DNA of 64,000 bases from Varroa destructor (taxonomy: Eukaryota > Arthropoda > Arachnida > Mesostigmata > Varroidae). The DNA lies in assembly GCF_002443255.2 (NCBI RefSeq), contig NW_019211454.1, positions 29,527,565 through 29,591,564 of the forward strand, written 5' to 3'. Below, in pieces: positions 1 through 10,720 of the stretch (its first letter is position 1; the number at the start of each line of letters is the position of its first letter). The notes below the pieces were generated by a model. That model saw only the letters and a program-made list of their open reading frames with translations. It made no database searches and was not told where the DNA came from. Position numbers and translations under genes: made by a program.

Positions 1-2924
1 TACTTACTCAAAGATTATACAAGAATGCAATACTGGTGGTCGACTTCAAAGGTAACAGACCCCGCAGCCATTGTGGAGTGTCTTATATTCTATAGTTCGA
101 CTTACGTGTTTCTTGAGTAGACAGTGAATTACTCTTAAAGTAGATTTATTTTTTAGGGAGCAGCTTACAAGAATAGAAAAACGCCTTCAAACGAAGAACA
201 GCCTATGGCTTCTGCACTTGAGGAAATGTTCAGTAAAATGAATCAGTCTCTCTTAATTCACAGGACGGTACGTGTTATTTCAGTTAGCATGCTTTTTGCT
301 AGCAAACGCCTATCGTAGCCGTTAGAGTGTTAGATACGATATGGTCTCTACCAATGTGTGGAACTTCTGCATGAGCTGAGGAGAAGAAGATAGGATTCAG
401 CTTACATAAGCTGTGTATCAGCAATCGCGGAATCCTTAACTACGTAAATGTACACGTTTCACGTTACATTAACTCATTGGGCCGCTTCAAAAAGCGTACT
501 TTAGTTAAATAGTGCCACGGTGAACGTAGAACGCTTTATTTGAAAAAGAAAATAAAGTTCGATTGTTTGTGCAAAAATAGGTACGCGAACTTCTGTTTGA
601 CGGTTACGAAGACCAGATGCTCAAGCTTGCCAAGCAATGGAGCTGGTCTCCAACAACGCGTTTTGGGTACCAGATTGATGTGAGTACATCGATAGGCGTA
701 TTGTCAAAACATAAACTGACCAGTTAGGTTACACTTATATCGCTAAATTTATGATGGTGGCGCGACAATGACTGTTCTAGAAAAGTTTCCGTTTAGTGTA
801 GGCAAGTTCCTTACAGATACGACGCTGCTTGATAGATTATATACGGGTGTATCATATTATTAATGTTACTGGAACAACGACAAGTTATACGCAACTGTTC
901 CTACTGAAGTTCCTTTATTTCGCAGCGTAACAATAGCAACGATGGGATCTACACCGTATTTACGGGAGAAAATGGAATGGCCAATTACGGCACAATAGAA
1001 AGCTGGCAGGGAAGACACCGTGTAATAGGCTTTCGTAAATCATGTAGCTTTATCAATGGCACAACTGGCGAAATGTGGCCACCGTACACGCTCACGTCAA
1101 AGAGTTCGCTTCTATTTTTTACCTCGCCTCTCTGTCGGTCTCTTCGGCTGGATTTTCTCCGCAACGAAGTTGTCAAAGGGATCCAGGTAAGCCAATACGT
1201 TTTTGTCTCTGTGTTATATTTGAAATTTTTGAAAATATACGAATAACAGTCGCGTCATCTTCGCCATTGTATAAATCGAATGTTTGTGACAAATGCGATG
1301 ATATTCTGTTAGAGATATATTATATAACGTAAGGATTACGTTGTGCTACTCCGTTACATGAAACAACTCTGTAGAAAATAACTCTTCAATGCTGGAGAAA
1401 TAGCAGCTGCTTATGCTTTAACTGTAATGACTTTTTAATAGTAAAGAAAGGGTTGTACAATATAGTACTGTTAATAGTAATTTTATATAAAAAAAAATGC
1501 TTGCAGTTTATGCTATTGAAGATCTCTTCCAATTCACGGCTTTTGTGTGTATGGTCGGCTTGTAGGTTCTGCGATATCACCTTAATGAGCGCCTGTTTGA
1601 CTACAGCATTGAGGAGAATCAGTGTTTTTGTTCGAAAAAGAAAGGCAAGGATCCCGAATGCTTCCCGAACGGTGTCCTTGACCTCAGTAGGTGTCAATCT
1701 GGTATGTACTGGTATTCGAGTTACTTATCATTGTAGCAGGCAAGAATAGGCAATTCGTTGAACGGCAAGTTAGCAAACCTTTCGTACTCGTTTGTTGGGC
1801 TTTACAGATGCACCAATCGTGGTATCCCTTCCTCATCTACTCTATGCCTCCCCGTCCATTACTGAGGCAGTAGAAGGCCTTTCTCCAGATCCGCAGTTAC
1901 ATGAATTTTTTATGGACGTCGAGCCGTCCATGGGAATTCCTTTAAGAGTGTCTGCTAAAGTACAAATGAATGTCATTGTTGATGCCTTCAAATGTGAGTA
2001 TAAAACCTCTATATAAATTTTACGATTCTGGCTCGCTTTTTTTTCATGAACATTCCTACAATACGTCACTTAACAAAATACAATCATTCAGTAAAATAAT
2101 CGTTTGAAGATAAGCCGCAGAGGTAATGTTTAATTACAAAACCCTTATATTGTGCTTTTTGCATAGACTTCAAATACTTCGAAATGTTCGAGACAAGGAA
2201 ATTCCTGCCGACATTCTGGATCGAAACTGCCGCCGTAGTCAACGATGATTTTGCCTTTAAGATCCGTCTCGTTGTCCAGGATCTAGGTAGTTACGTGAGC
2301 TTCGCTTCATATGCCTGGGTGCTTATTGGACTATTCATCATCATGTTTACTCTTGGCTACGTTATAGCGCATACGCGAAGATCGGTACGTCGTAAGTACA
2401 TGACCAAAGTCCGGCCTGACGTTGCAAAAGGCACAGAAAGGCCGGGCAAGAGCCTTGATACATATCGCGTTTTCAGAATCACTGATAGTTCAGGCACAAA
2501 TTCTGGAAGTAGGGCATGTTATGATAAAAACAACTGCACGATCACTAAGCGTATGGTCAAAAGATCAGCGATATGTAGAGGCACTCAAATCAAAGTAGAT
2601 AGCACTGAGCAGAGCGATAACATGAACGCGGACGAGTTAAAAAATGAATTTAAAAGTGACAGTAATCTAAAGCTAGAAGAAGAGGATGAATATAGATTCG
2701 GCAATGCCTCGCTAATACAAAGCCCGGAGGATAAATCGGAAAATGTGAATGATCAAAATACAAGCGTTCCTAAATCAGTACTTTCGGGCAGTCGGGAAAA
2801 CCCAATCATTGATAACAACTATAAAATCCTAGTATCTACTGAACAGGGTGGCTATCTAAACGTCGCTTTTGAAGAGGAAACATTACCATACAGTGCAAAA
2901 ACTGAAATAATAAGCACTCTGTAA
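1..2924 (+). CDS. CD36-family scavenger receptor class B, 5'-truncated, long-tail isoform
   Basis: Double-pass membrane receptor or lipid transporter of the CD36/SCARB family. The visible exons are 1-51, 157-267, 581-679, 926-1186, 1566-1701, 1808-1993 and 2167-2924; all junctions are GT-AG and keep one frame (354 codons up to 2384). Family signatures appear in order: VRELLFDGYED (exon at 581), YTVFTGENG and SCSFINGTTGEMWPP with a following PLCRSL (926), NQCFCSKKK with PECFPNGVLDLSRC (1566), PHLLYASP and FFMDVEPSMGIPLR (1808), then the second membrane span. The conserved ectodomain cysteines are present. About 130 to 150 N-terminal residues, including the first membrane span, lie left of the window. 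The placement of exon 1-51 is the least certain because its 17 residues are weakly conserved; it ends at a GT donor in phase 0. Which paralogue (SR-BI, Croquemort, SNMP or other) cannot be decided without a tree. Confidence 0.93.
2167..2924 (+). CDS. CD36-like terminal exon: second membrane span and long cytoplasmic tail
   Basis: After the acceptor at 2166 the exon enters in phase 1 (codon completed to Tyr) and encodes the last ectodomain segment and a hydrophobic span from about 2310 to 2370 (WVLIGLFIIMFTLGYVIA). The stop-transfer sequence HTRRS follows. Reading on, the frame stays open for 179 more codons, unlike the short tails usual in this family. The tail is hydrophilic and rich in Asp, Glu, Asn and Ser, with an acidic run EEEDEY. 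It ends in S-T-L, which fits the class I PDZ-ligand pattern S/T-x-hydrophobic. It also holds Y-x-x-hydrophobic patterns (YRVF, YKIL). These short motifs are pattern matches, not demonstrated functions. The stop is TAA at 2922-2924. Confidence 0.88.
2385..2390 (+). promoter_or_regulatory. Candidate alternative 5' splice site inside the CD36-like terminal exon
   Basis: The hexamer GTACGT follows AGATCG directly after the stop-transfer codons. It is phase 0 and would remove 2385-3582, including the whole long tail. A second consensus donor GTAAGT lies 7 bases further (2392-2397). Two strong donors this close are unusual within coding sequence and support regulated tail choice. Confidence 0.55.
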
Positions 2925-3582
2925 ATATAGTCAATCGAATACGAACCTTGTCTCTTAGAGAAGACACCAAAATTAAAGTAAGTACTTATCACTGAAAACT
3001 TGGCCATTTTACGCATCCCATCTCGTACTTATATCGACAGCTTTATATAGCAAACCTTTGGAGGTGTTCATATGAATTAACCCGTACTTCCGAAAAAATA
3101 AATAGCTAATGACATTAAACAATGAAGAAAATATGTGCTATCCTTTCGTGACATGTCAGTGCATTTGGGGTCAGAGTGTTTTGCAATACAAGTTTCTGGG
3201 TTCGTGTTTCCTATAGCCGACGAGGGCAACGTTTGAACGCTGTCTTATTACAACAACACAAGCATGACTAACCATCTTCCTACTTATCTGTCCAAAATAC
3301 ATACGTAGTTAATGCAATAATATGTTGTTGAAATTTTTAAACTGATTCAGGTCCGAACAAACATTTTACCTGGCAATCTCTTTTATATTGTATTCATCCT
3401 TTTAATTTGGCTCTCTTTAACATCTTTTTTGTTTCATAGATCCTATAGATACACTAATTACTTTTAGCTGCACTTCATTCCTCTGTAGTATGGTTAATCA
3501 ATCTATCTGTATGCCCTTAACACTTGAGCTTTTTTCTGTCCTTTGGTCCTGTGCGATTGTTCATTGTTATTATTGATTTCAG
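2925..3582 (+). other. Long-isoform 3' UTR / intron before the alternative last exon
   Basis: AT-rich sequence with no convincing open frame. It holds AATAAA at 3097, a further GTAAGT at 2976 and, near its end, the pyrimidine-rich acceptor tract of the exon at 3583. It would be 3' UTR in one isoform and intron in the other. Confidence 0.55.
3097..3102 (+). terminator. Poly(A) signal for the long-tail isoform
   Basis: Canonical AATAAA 173 bases past the long-isoform stop codon and upstream of the alternative last exon. Transcripts cleaved here would keep the long tail and could not reach the exon at 3583. Confidence 0.45.
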
Positions 3583-3651
3583 AGAATGGGACAACCTTCG
3601 CCTTACGGCTACAGTACTATCAAAATGGCCGAAGTCGTTACTGGTCGTTGA
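3583..3651 (+). CDS. Alternative last exon of the CD36-like gene (22-residue tail)
   Basis: A pyrimidine-rich acceptor ends at 3582. The donor GTACGT at 2385 splits the long exon exactly after a complete codon (Ser of HTRRS), and the phase-0 frame from 3583 runs 22 codons (RMGQPSPYGY, then STIKMAEVVTGR) to TGA at 3649-3651. The result is a receptor with a roughly 27-residue cytoplasmic tail, a length typical for the family, carrying a YSTI motif of the Y-x-x-hydrophobic sorting type. The long 179-residue tail would then be a retained-intron product. A second donor, GTAAGT at 2392, would enter this exon in another frame, which is also open past 3651, so the choice of frame is an inference. Confidence 0.62.
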   Translation, partial: RMGQPSPYGYSTIKMAEVVTGR

Positions 3652-4190
3652 ATTTCTTTATCGAAAGGCAGACTATACGCTTCCTGATGATTTCTTTCGG
3701 CGTCCAAAAGCATCGGCAAGAGTAATAGACGCGTTTCGCGCATAGGTCTTTTAACATTCTCGCGCGAGCAACTAGACTAAAGTCATTGACATTCCGACGA
3801 ACCATAACCATGTCCTTTCATGTGCCGCTAAGGAAAAAGTTCAGCGGGAAAAAGGATCGTTTGTGAACGTCTCGGGGGGTTGTCGACTAATAGTTTTTCG
3901 TTGAGAAAAATAGCAAAATGCTATTGGCACCGAGAGATTACCGAATTTTTAGCTAGTGACACAAGTTTCATACTCATTTTATACGTTCTTATCTAGCAGA
4001 AGCTAATGTATAAATGCTCAATATTGTCAAGGTGAGTAGGTATTGTAAATAGAAAATATTAAAATGAGTAGTATTCCTACTATTGCACAGTTTGTTATGC
4101 CACAAAATAATCCGTGTTCCCAACTTGACATTTATACAATGAGCCGATTTTACTGACGCCTAAGTATTGTAGCAGGAATGACTGCTTGGC

Positions 4191-4196
4191 AATAAA
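4191..4196 (+). terminator. Poly(A) signal for the short-tail isoform
   Basis: AATAAA followed about 30 to 45 bases later by a T-rich stretch of the kind that helps cleavage. It lies 540 bases past the stop of the alternative last exon, with no other gene between, so it is a reasonable 3' end for that transcript. Confidence 0.45.
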
Positions 4197-4353
4197 AGGA
4201 TGTTTCTGAGATTTCCATTCATTGTTGAGTTTTTTTTTGTAGTATTAGGTATTCATTAAATAGGTAAAAATTAGATTAGAAATTAAGTAGGTAAATGCCG
4301 TTCATCAATCATTCATACAAAAGAGATATTTTTGGGCCTAATTTTGGCAAGTT

Positions 4354-4394
4354 CCACAAGTTTCATAGGCGAATGATGCCTATGAAACTTGTGG
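4354..4394. repeat. Perfect hairpin, 17 bp arms, 7 base loop
   Basis: The arm at 4354-4370 (CCACAAGTTTCATAGGC) is matched base for base by its reverse complement at 4378-4394. The loop is GAATGAT. It lies just past the proposed poly(A) site, in non-coding sequence. Confidence 0.9.
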
Positions 4395-6797
4395 ATCGAT
4401 ACAGCCGACGTACTGCGCTTACGTACGTTACGTTATGTAAGAATCGATGATGCAATTTCAACCATGAAAAGGAAAATGAGAAATCATGGCTGATTCTAAT
4501 TTCTGTTCTGATCTGATAATTGCATTGCTAATTCTGGTACATCGAGCTTCGGCTACTCACTCAAAAAGCAGTATAGTGCAATATCAACTATAGTATATAG
4601 AGATAGTCTACTAGCAATAAATGTAGATATACTTCTGTAAAGACAAAAACATGACATAGTTTGTATTACTCGTACGTTAATCGTGCTTATCTATTTTATC
4701 AGACTGACAAAAAAAAATGACCCTCAGAACGTGCGCTTCTTATACTTAGTAGCGTAAAATTAAGGACAAAGTCGAGTGCGAGATGAGAGTTAAGTGTAAG
4801 CTGCCATTCAATTGTTGCTACCCACCAATCTTATTAGAGTATCGTCTTCGAATGGACCCAAATATAGACACGTGTATACACATACGAAACAAAATGTGTA
4901 TAGTATTGAGATTCTAACACGCTTTAATATAATTTATAGCCGTTGTCGTAAGATTTAATAGTTTAAGTTAGGGATGATTGATAATATTTAATCGAAACTG
5001 CTCAAATTAAAAAAAAAAGATTAATATGTGGGATAAATGCGACATCGCTGATTTTGGTGCAATCAATAGTACAAGTTAATGCCAAGTGCTACTTAGGTAT
5101 CGCTCTAAAATTTAGGACAACGACTTTATATTTCTAGATAGGACTATATGATAAGAGGTGTCTTTGTGCGTAGTTGTTGCGTCGGACACTACTTAGGACA
5201 GAATCAACGAGGATAATCATTTGGTCCTTCACATCAGAAATTCTATTTGGCATACGGTCTGTGCACAAAAACCATTCTAACTTCAGGTTTTGTCGTGATT
5301 ATCAGATGAATAATAGTAATAGTAGGAATAGGCATTATTTCTTACTAAACGGTTGAAAATCTTACCTGCTGTTATGGAAGGCTAACACCAAAGCGGTTGA
5401 ACACCAAACAAAAAGCGGTTGAACTCTGTTTAGCTGCTCGTAATGGCCCTGATGACTAAATTACGATAATCATAATAGAGAACCATTGAACTTTTCGTTA
5501 AGTTGCATAAGTTTCATTTACAATGCATACATTTTATCGATCAACCATATATCTGAACATCACACTTGAGTAATTTTGAGTTCCAGAACAAACTTATGTT
5601 TATTTACTTTGTCTTGGATTTATTGGCTGTCCGATACGTTGTAAATATAAACAAGAAAATCTTTGAACAGTATGAAATGTTTGCATTGTTCCTTCCTGTT
5701 CTTTATGTTGCCACTAGATACCGCACTGTAGATACAAGTCTATGAAACATTTATTTTCATTTACTCATCATAGCCCAAGGATACATAATTGCTAAAAATT
5801 AATTTTTATCAAAGACGTCAGTGAGCACATCTTGTCCATTTTAAATTTTAGTTAAAGAATATAGGTATTCAAAGCTCTTGCATTACTCATCAGTTAGCTC
5901 AGTGCCATCTTTGCAAAGCAAGCACTATTTTTGGGTACTTCATTCAATTTCAAGATAATAAGCCACCCAGTTTTGTAAAGAAAAAGATTACCTTTCCTCT
6001 TTGATCCAACAATGGCCTTAGTAAAAAAAATCGCTTTGCGGTATCAATTAAACCTTTCTGAACTTTTGCTTCCTCGTCAGTCGTCGCCGTAGTGTTTGCT
6101 AAGTCATAGAAGCGATCATTCGCAAGCTTTTGCTAACTGAATCTTTGTTCGCTGACCTTGTGTACTTCTGAGTACTTTGACATCTGCATAGATACGAGTA
6201 GGTACATGCATATAGAAACCTAGGCGTTTGCAAATATACGGTAAGACTAACAACCTTCATATACTTGCCAGAACATTGGGGCACTTAGGCAGCCATATTT
6301 AAATTATTACTCTTATAGTGAACGTATGCGTTCATCGGGTTTGGTTAGCGGTGAAACATAATTGCTTGTAAGTTAGCCATTTTAGAAATCACTGGTGTAT
6401 AAGACCACTTTTTACAATGACGCGCACCCATATGTGCATTAAATAAGTCGTACAGTTGTTCAAAGTCATCGCCATGTTTCTACGTATATCACACTCAGTC
6501 CCATAGATTGCTTGCTTGACCCTATTTTTAGTGCTAGAACGCTTTCTAGAACCAACTTCATCGCTGGGTACGTCGCAGTGAGCTAGACGAAGATATTCTC
6601 TTTCTAATGTAAAAATCATTAACACGAATGAATCAGCGATGTTTACCTTCTGCACAGTTCTTGAGATTTGTAGTTTAGTTGAGGAATGATTATGCCCGCC
6701 AATGACGACTACACAGGCAACGTTTCTCATAAACTTTGAGCTTGAACATCCATATCGACGCGAAATGTTCATTTTGGTTTATAGAGCTTATGTCCGC

Positions 6798-6815
6798 GCC
6801 GCCGCCGCCGCCGCC
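6798..6815 (+). repeat. (GCC)6 trinucleotide repeat
   Basis: Six GCC units in otherwise AT-rich sequence. It gives alanine or arginine runs in two chance frames, and nothing around it indicates coding. Confidence 0.9.
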
Positions 6816-7472
6816 TCAGGTGTTTGGCAACGCAATAATACAAGCAAATCGTCACTCTTCTACACGTCAATTTGCCAAATGGCATTAAGGTCGTAACTTT
6901 ACACACCGCTTTCGGACAGCGTGTACTTAAATAGGTTACCTTGTTCCAGTTGACCGCCATCAAAATTCTAATATCATTACATGGCGAAAACAGATCTGCT
7001 CCATTTCCTTCTCTCAGGACAGAAATGTAGATACATCCTTTGTAACTCTAGCTCCCTTGATGCTGCAAAGGATGGTCAAAGATAGGTAATTTCGTTTGCG
7101 CTCCCCTCAAAAAGCCAACATACCCCTTTATTTGACTGGTGGATTTACTTAGGTTGTGCCTAAGGCCACCGAATCTCTAGCAACAAAAAAAAAAAAAAGG
7201 GATTGTTGCCCAATCATTCGATGCGACGCTTAAATTAGCTCAAAGTCTATTGAGCATTCCAATTGTCTCTTCAAATATAGACTTAAAATTAGATTATAGA
7301 AACACGTAGAAGTTTTTCTGCACAGATTTTCTGCTCAGGACGTAAGTCGTCACAACGACACACTCACATAATAGCATCCGATTACATCGATGTATAATTT
7401 ATTCCGTTTTAGCTAGATCCAGATATAAAAAATGAGTTAATAACCGCATATCTTCACATTTACGCAGTAATA

Positions 7473-7502
7473 TTACGTTACGTTACGTTAGATAGATAGA
7501 TA
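7473..7502 (+). repeat. TTACG pentamer and GATA tetramer tandem tract
   Basis: Three and a half TTACG units (7473-7490) run directly into three GATA units (7491-7502). A shorter TTACG-like echo occurs near 4425. Confidence 0.85.
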
Positions 7503-7839
7503 TACATATATATAGTATATTGATCGAATGCATGTTGCCCTTTTAACCGCCCAAACGGTTTGTATCGGTCTAAATTTCACATAACACTTATCGATAGCAT
7601 TTATAGTATTTGTTTATTGTAGTATTTTATTTTAAATCGGCAGAGGGAAGCTCAAAGTTCAAAGACAACAATAAACAAGCGGTATTTAGTTTACGTTCGT
7701 TGTAAACAAATTTCATAAATGTTATGCACAAGGTCCATAGCATATCAGTGGACGCAAGTGTGCGAAGGATCCGTCCAACGATGACTGAAAGGATGTTCAA
7801 CATGAACCTTGTCCTGAAACATCTTCGTAGACTGGGGCA

Positions 7840-8019
7840 TTATTGGAATTGTCCGCGCTCATTGAGTGGCTTAGTATAACCAGTGCGGATGTGCATTTTC
7901 CCGCTCTCGAATCGGTACTGGAAGGTATAGGTCATCATCACATTTAACATAGCATAACTGCGGTAGATATCCTCCTCGAAGGGACGCAATCTGAAGGTTC
8001 CATTTGAAACTGTTCGCAT
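7840..8019 (-). pseudogene. Possible Dscam-type immunoglobulin domain fragment
   Basis: A 59-codon - strand frame opens with MRTVSNGTFRLRPFEEDIYR. The pattern NGT-x-x-L-x-P-F followed by Y-R resembles the E-to-F strand region of the first Ig domain of arthropod Dscam proteins. The F-strand Tyr-x-Cys expected after it is absent, and the residues before and after do not continue the domain. If real it is a decayed or isolated exon. The match is from memory of the family pattern and covers only about 20 residues. Confidence 0.25.
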
Positions 8020-10071
8020 ACGATTCGGTTACAGCTGTAGTGGTACCGCACTAACGATTGATTTTAGGCTTAGTGAAAATAATATGAATCAAAAAGGTCA
8101 AGAAAGAGAGACTAATAGCGACAATAAGAGCTTGTTTGTTTTTCTGTTAAAATTCATGATTGGTTTGGCTCGTACGTTGGCGCCTCTTCTGAGTATTCGT
8201 TGCTCGAGGTAAATAGGGGCCCCTTTAGGAGATACACCCTAAAATTCCTCCGAAAAAATGGTGCTCGTTATAGGCATCTCCAATGAACCACCATGTCAAC
8301 TTTGGAAACAATTGGAACCTTCTTTAAGTGACCTTTTAAGGAACAGGTAGAACTTTTTAGGCTTTTGAGAGCACACCGCTCACGGCAGCCCAACGCCTAT
8401 GTGGAGTTCATTCAGCTTGCTCCACAGCTAAGACATGTTACCGGCAACTTACACCGAAGAGTCTTTTCTGTTTAGTTGGTAAGTAAATATTTGTCGTATT
8501 TGTTTATCTTCCTAAATATCAATTTTTAGAGTTCAAAATGTAAACGTTTTTCTAATTCCAACAAAACGACGTGACCCCAACGCACTGACAAAAATAATCA
8601 GCAAACAAAAATAGAGAGAAAAGCACTATTAAAAATATAATTTTTTTTTATTATATTATTATTATTTCATTAGGACAGGATAAATCTCTAAGGACGTGTG
8701 AGGAAATTTTCGCGCAAGCTTGGATAGTTTTCAATCTAGAGGCCCTCGCCTATTTGCGTTCAAGGAATAATATCCAAATTCTAAATCGTTTCTATACATC
8801 TTTGAAGCGCGCCATTCATTTAAATATTGAAAGATAGCGTAGAAACCGAAACAATTTAGCTGAATTACCAATCAAATGGTGCAGTATACCTCGTTTAAGT
8901 TACCTCTCTATTTCCAAACCACGTTGTGCCGCGAATATACATCTCGGAAAAAATTTTTTTCCGAGATGTATATACTTTATTTTACGATTAATTAGTGCTT
9001 TCCACAAACACGAGGCGTATAAACAATGCACTGAAAGCTATCAACGGTAAATATTTCAATATGCAAACGTCACTTTCAGGCACAAAAATAAATAAATAAA
9101 CAACAAACATGTTTGGGACTGGGGTCAAGAGAACGAAGTACCTATTGTATCAGTAACGTAGGCTCAACAAGCGCTATCGAAGATGTGGCACGTATAACTT
9201 TACGTGTAAGATCGCGACCTCTAAACTGCCCGGGCTGTGTAAGTGTACGAACTGCAATCCAGACGCCTCCATTGCAACAGCGCGCCGAAATCAGGCCAAT
9301 CTGAGCCCAAAGAACACGTTTACCGCAAGACTTTTTATTGCGACGCACTGGCACAATCTCATTCGAAAACGTTGCAAGTCTGCTAGTAATCGCGACAAGC
9401 GTTTGTCACCAAGAGAGGTCGGGCTTAAGTGGACAACACTGCAAAAAATCATTTGTATAAAATGAGTAAGTACGTGGCTGTCAAGGCTGCAACTTTGCTA
9501 TTTTCTTAAAACATGTATTTATCTATTCTGCTCCAATACAATGCCTATGACTTCAAGTAAATCTACAAAGCTGACAAACAAACAAATCAAAACATCGGGA
9601 TAATTGTTAGCTTGATTGGCTCGTTTACTCGCTCTGTCAGTCTAGTCCTTTATCTATATACACTAGCTATTATATTAAAACAAGTGATATTAATGCTAAA
9701 AGATATTGCGACTGTATATGCAAAACGTGCGTAACGTTATGAACGACTTTTGTTTTTACGTTACTACAGGCGCTCCACTTGAATACATAGGCAAAGCTTT
9801 GACCAAGCAACTTTTGCATGGAATAGAACTAGCAATGACGCACAGTGAGAGCTGAATAAAAATTAACATGGACAATTTCACATGAAAGCTAGGTGTAGAA
9901 CGCTACGTGCCATACATCCCGGAAATTGAGCAGAGCTATCAGCATGTACGTACACAAATGATAAAATCCCATTTAGGTGTGCTATATCAACGGGTGGCTT
10001 GTGCAGTTCAACTCGAGAAACAGACTCGTGTAGCGTCTAAATTCTGCCCCTTAAACCCGCCATTCCTGTAG
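8020..10071. other. Intergenic stretch with a GC-richer patch of overlapping open frames
   Basis: Mostly AT-rich. From about 9113 to 9466 the base composition rises and three frames are open at once, including a + strand frame of about 100 codons without ATG that ends at 9466. Several open frames in one patch usually reflect composition rather than coding. No family recognised. Confidence 0.4.
8935..8973. repeat. Perfect palindrome with A6/T7 centre
   Basis: Arms ATACATCTCGG-A6 and T6-CCGAGATGTAT mirror each other around one central T, giving 19 paired positions on each side (8935-8953 with 8955-8973). Non-coding. Confidence 0.9.
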
Positions 10072-10678
10072 CTTTATGTTGATGAGACGTTGTCGAGTTC
10101 CACTGCTCGGCGAAAGAACCCAAAAGCGGGCTTTTTAACAAGTAACGAAGTTCACGCAGTCATCAACGAACGATTCGTGTGTGTACAACTAAACATGAAA
10201 GCAGAACGAGGACAGCTTTTTCTTGTAAATACCGTAACGGATCGTGAAATGTGCGTTCCCTCACAGCGCTATAATGCTAAAACCAGAGCTCTCTTAAGAA
10301 ACAAAAGAGAAAAAGGCACGAACGTCAACAGAAAAAATGATACGATAGTCGTCGCTATAACACCCCATATATCCCCCTGTAGCGGTCGTTTTGCTCGTGC
10401 TTTATCTTACGACTACCGACATCCCGCGCTACTGCAGTTTGCAATTTCGAAGCAATCTGGTCGGCCATCCGTTTTGACTGACGCCACGATACAGGTCGGA
10501 TCAACGGTGCGAGCTGTCGTTCTGGACAGTGCTGTTTACCTGGGTTACCCAGAAGACCGCGGTAGTTGATGGCCTCATAGGTCTTACAAGAAGTCTCCTT
10601 TCGTTGTGTGCAGGCAAACGCCTTTTCCGCCTTCTTCTACTACCTCGCGGTCGTTTCACGCCAGGGCAGTTCTCTTGA
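10072..10678 (+). CDS. Unrecognised open frame, possible two-exon model
   Basis: An open frame of 165 codons runs from a possible acceptor (CTGTAG, ending 10071) to TGA at 10567-10569. It has no in-frame ATG near its start, so it would have to be an internal exon. A donor after 10561 and an acceptor ending at 10613 (TTGTGTGCAG) would remove a 52-base intron and join in phase 1, adding GKRLFRLLLLPRG and ending at TGA 10676-10678. The encoded residues are basic with a scatter of cysteines, and I recognise no domain. The patch is GC-richer than its surroundings, which lengthens chance frames, so this may not be a gene. Confidence 0.2.
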
Positions 10679-10694
10679 GGGACTGCTTCTTTTT

Positions 10695-10720
10695 CGGGCT
10701 ATCCAACACGCGATAGCCCG
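10695..10720. repeat. Hairpin, 9 bp arms
   Basis: CGGGCTATC (10695-10703) and its reverse complement (10712-10720) flank an 8-base loop, inside the GC-richer patch downstream of the 10 kb open frame. Confidence 0.85.

Larger units (their letters stand above)
4201..7839. other. Intergenic stretch, no gene seen
   Basis: AT-rich sequence; the longest open frames (such as 127 codons on the - strand at 6389-6772) are within chance expectation and match no family I know. It contains the hairpin at 4354-4394, a direct repeat of AAGCGGTTGAAC (5391-5402 and 5413-5424), a (GCC)6 run and a TTACG/GATA tract. Confidence 0.5.

Noticed and set aside
8170..8470. Possible mitochondrial-targeted two-exon gene (MIGLARTLAPLLSIRC, then a basic frame ending RRVFSV)
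   Set aside because: The donor near 8210 and the acceptor near 8346 do not agree in phase and create a stop.
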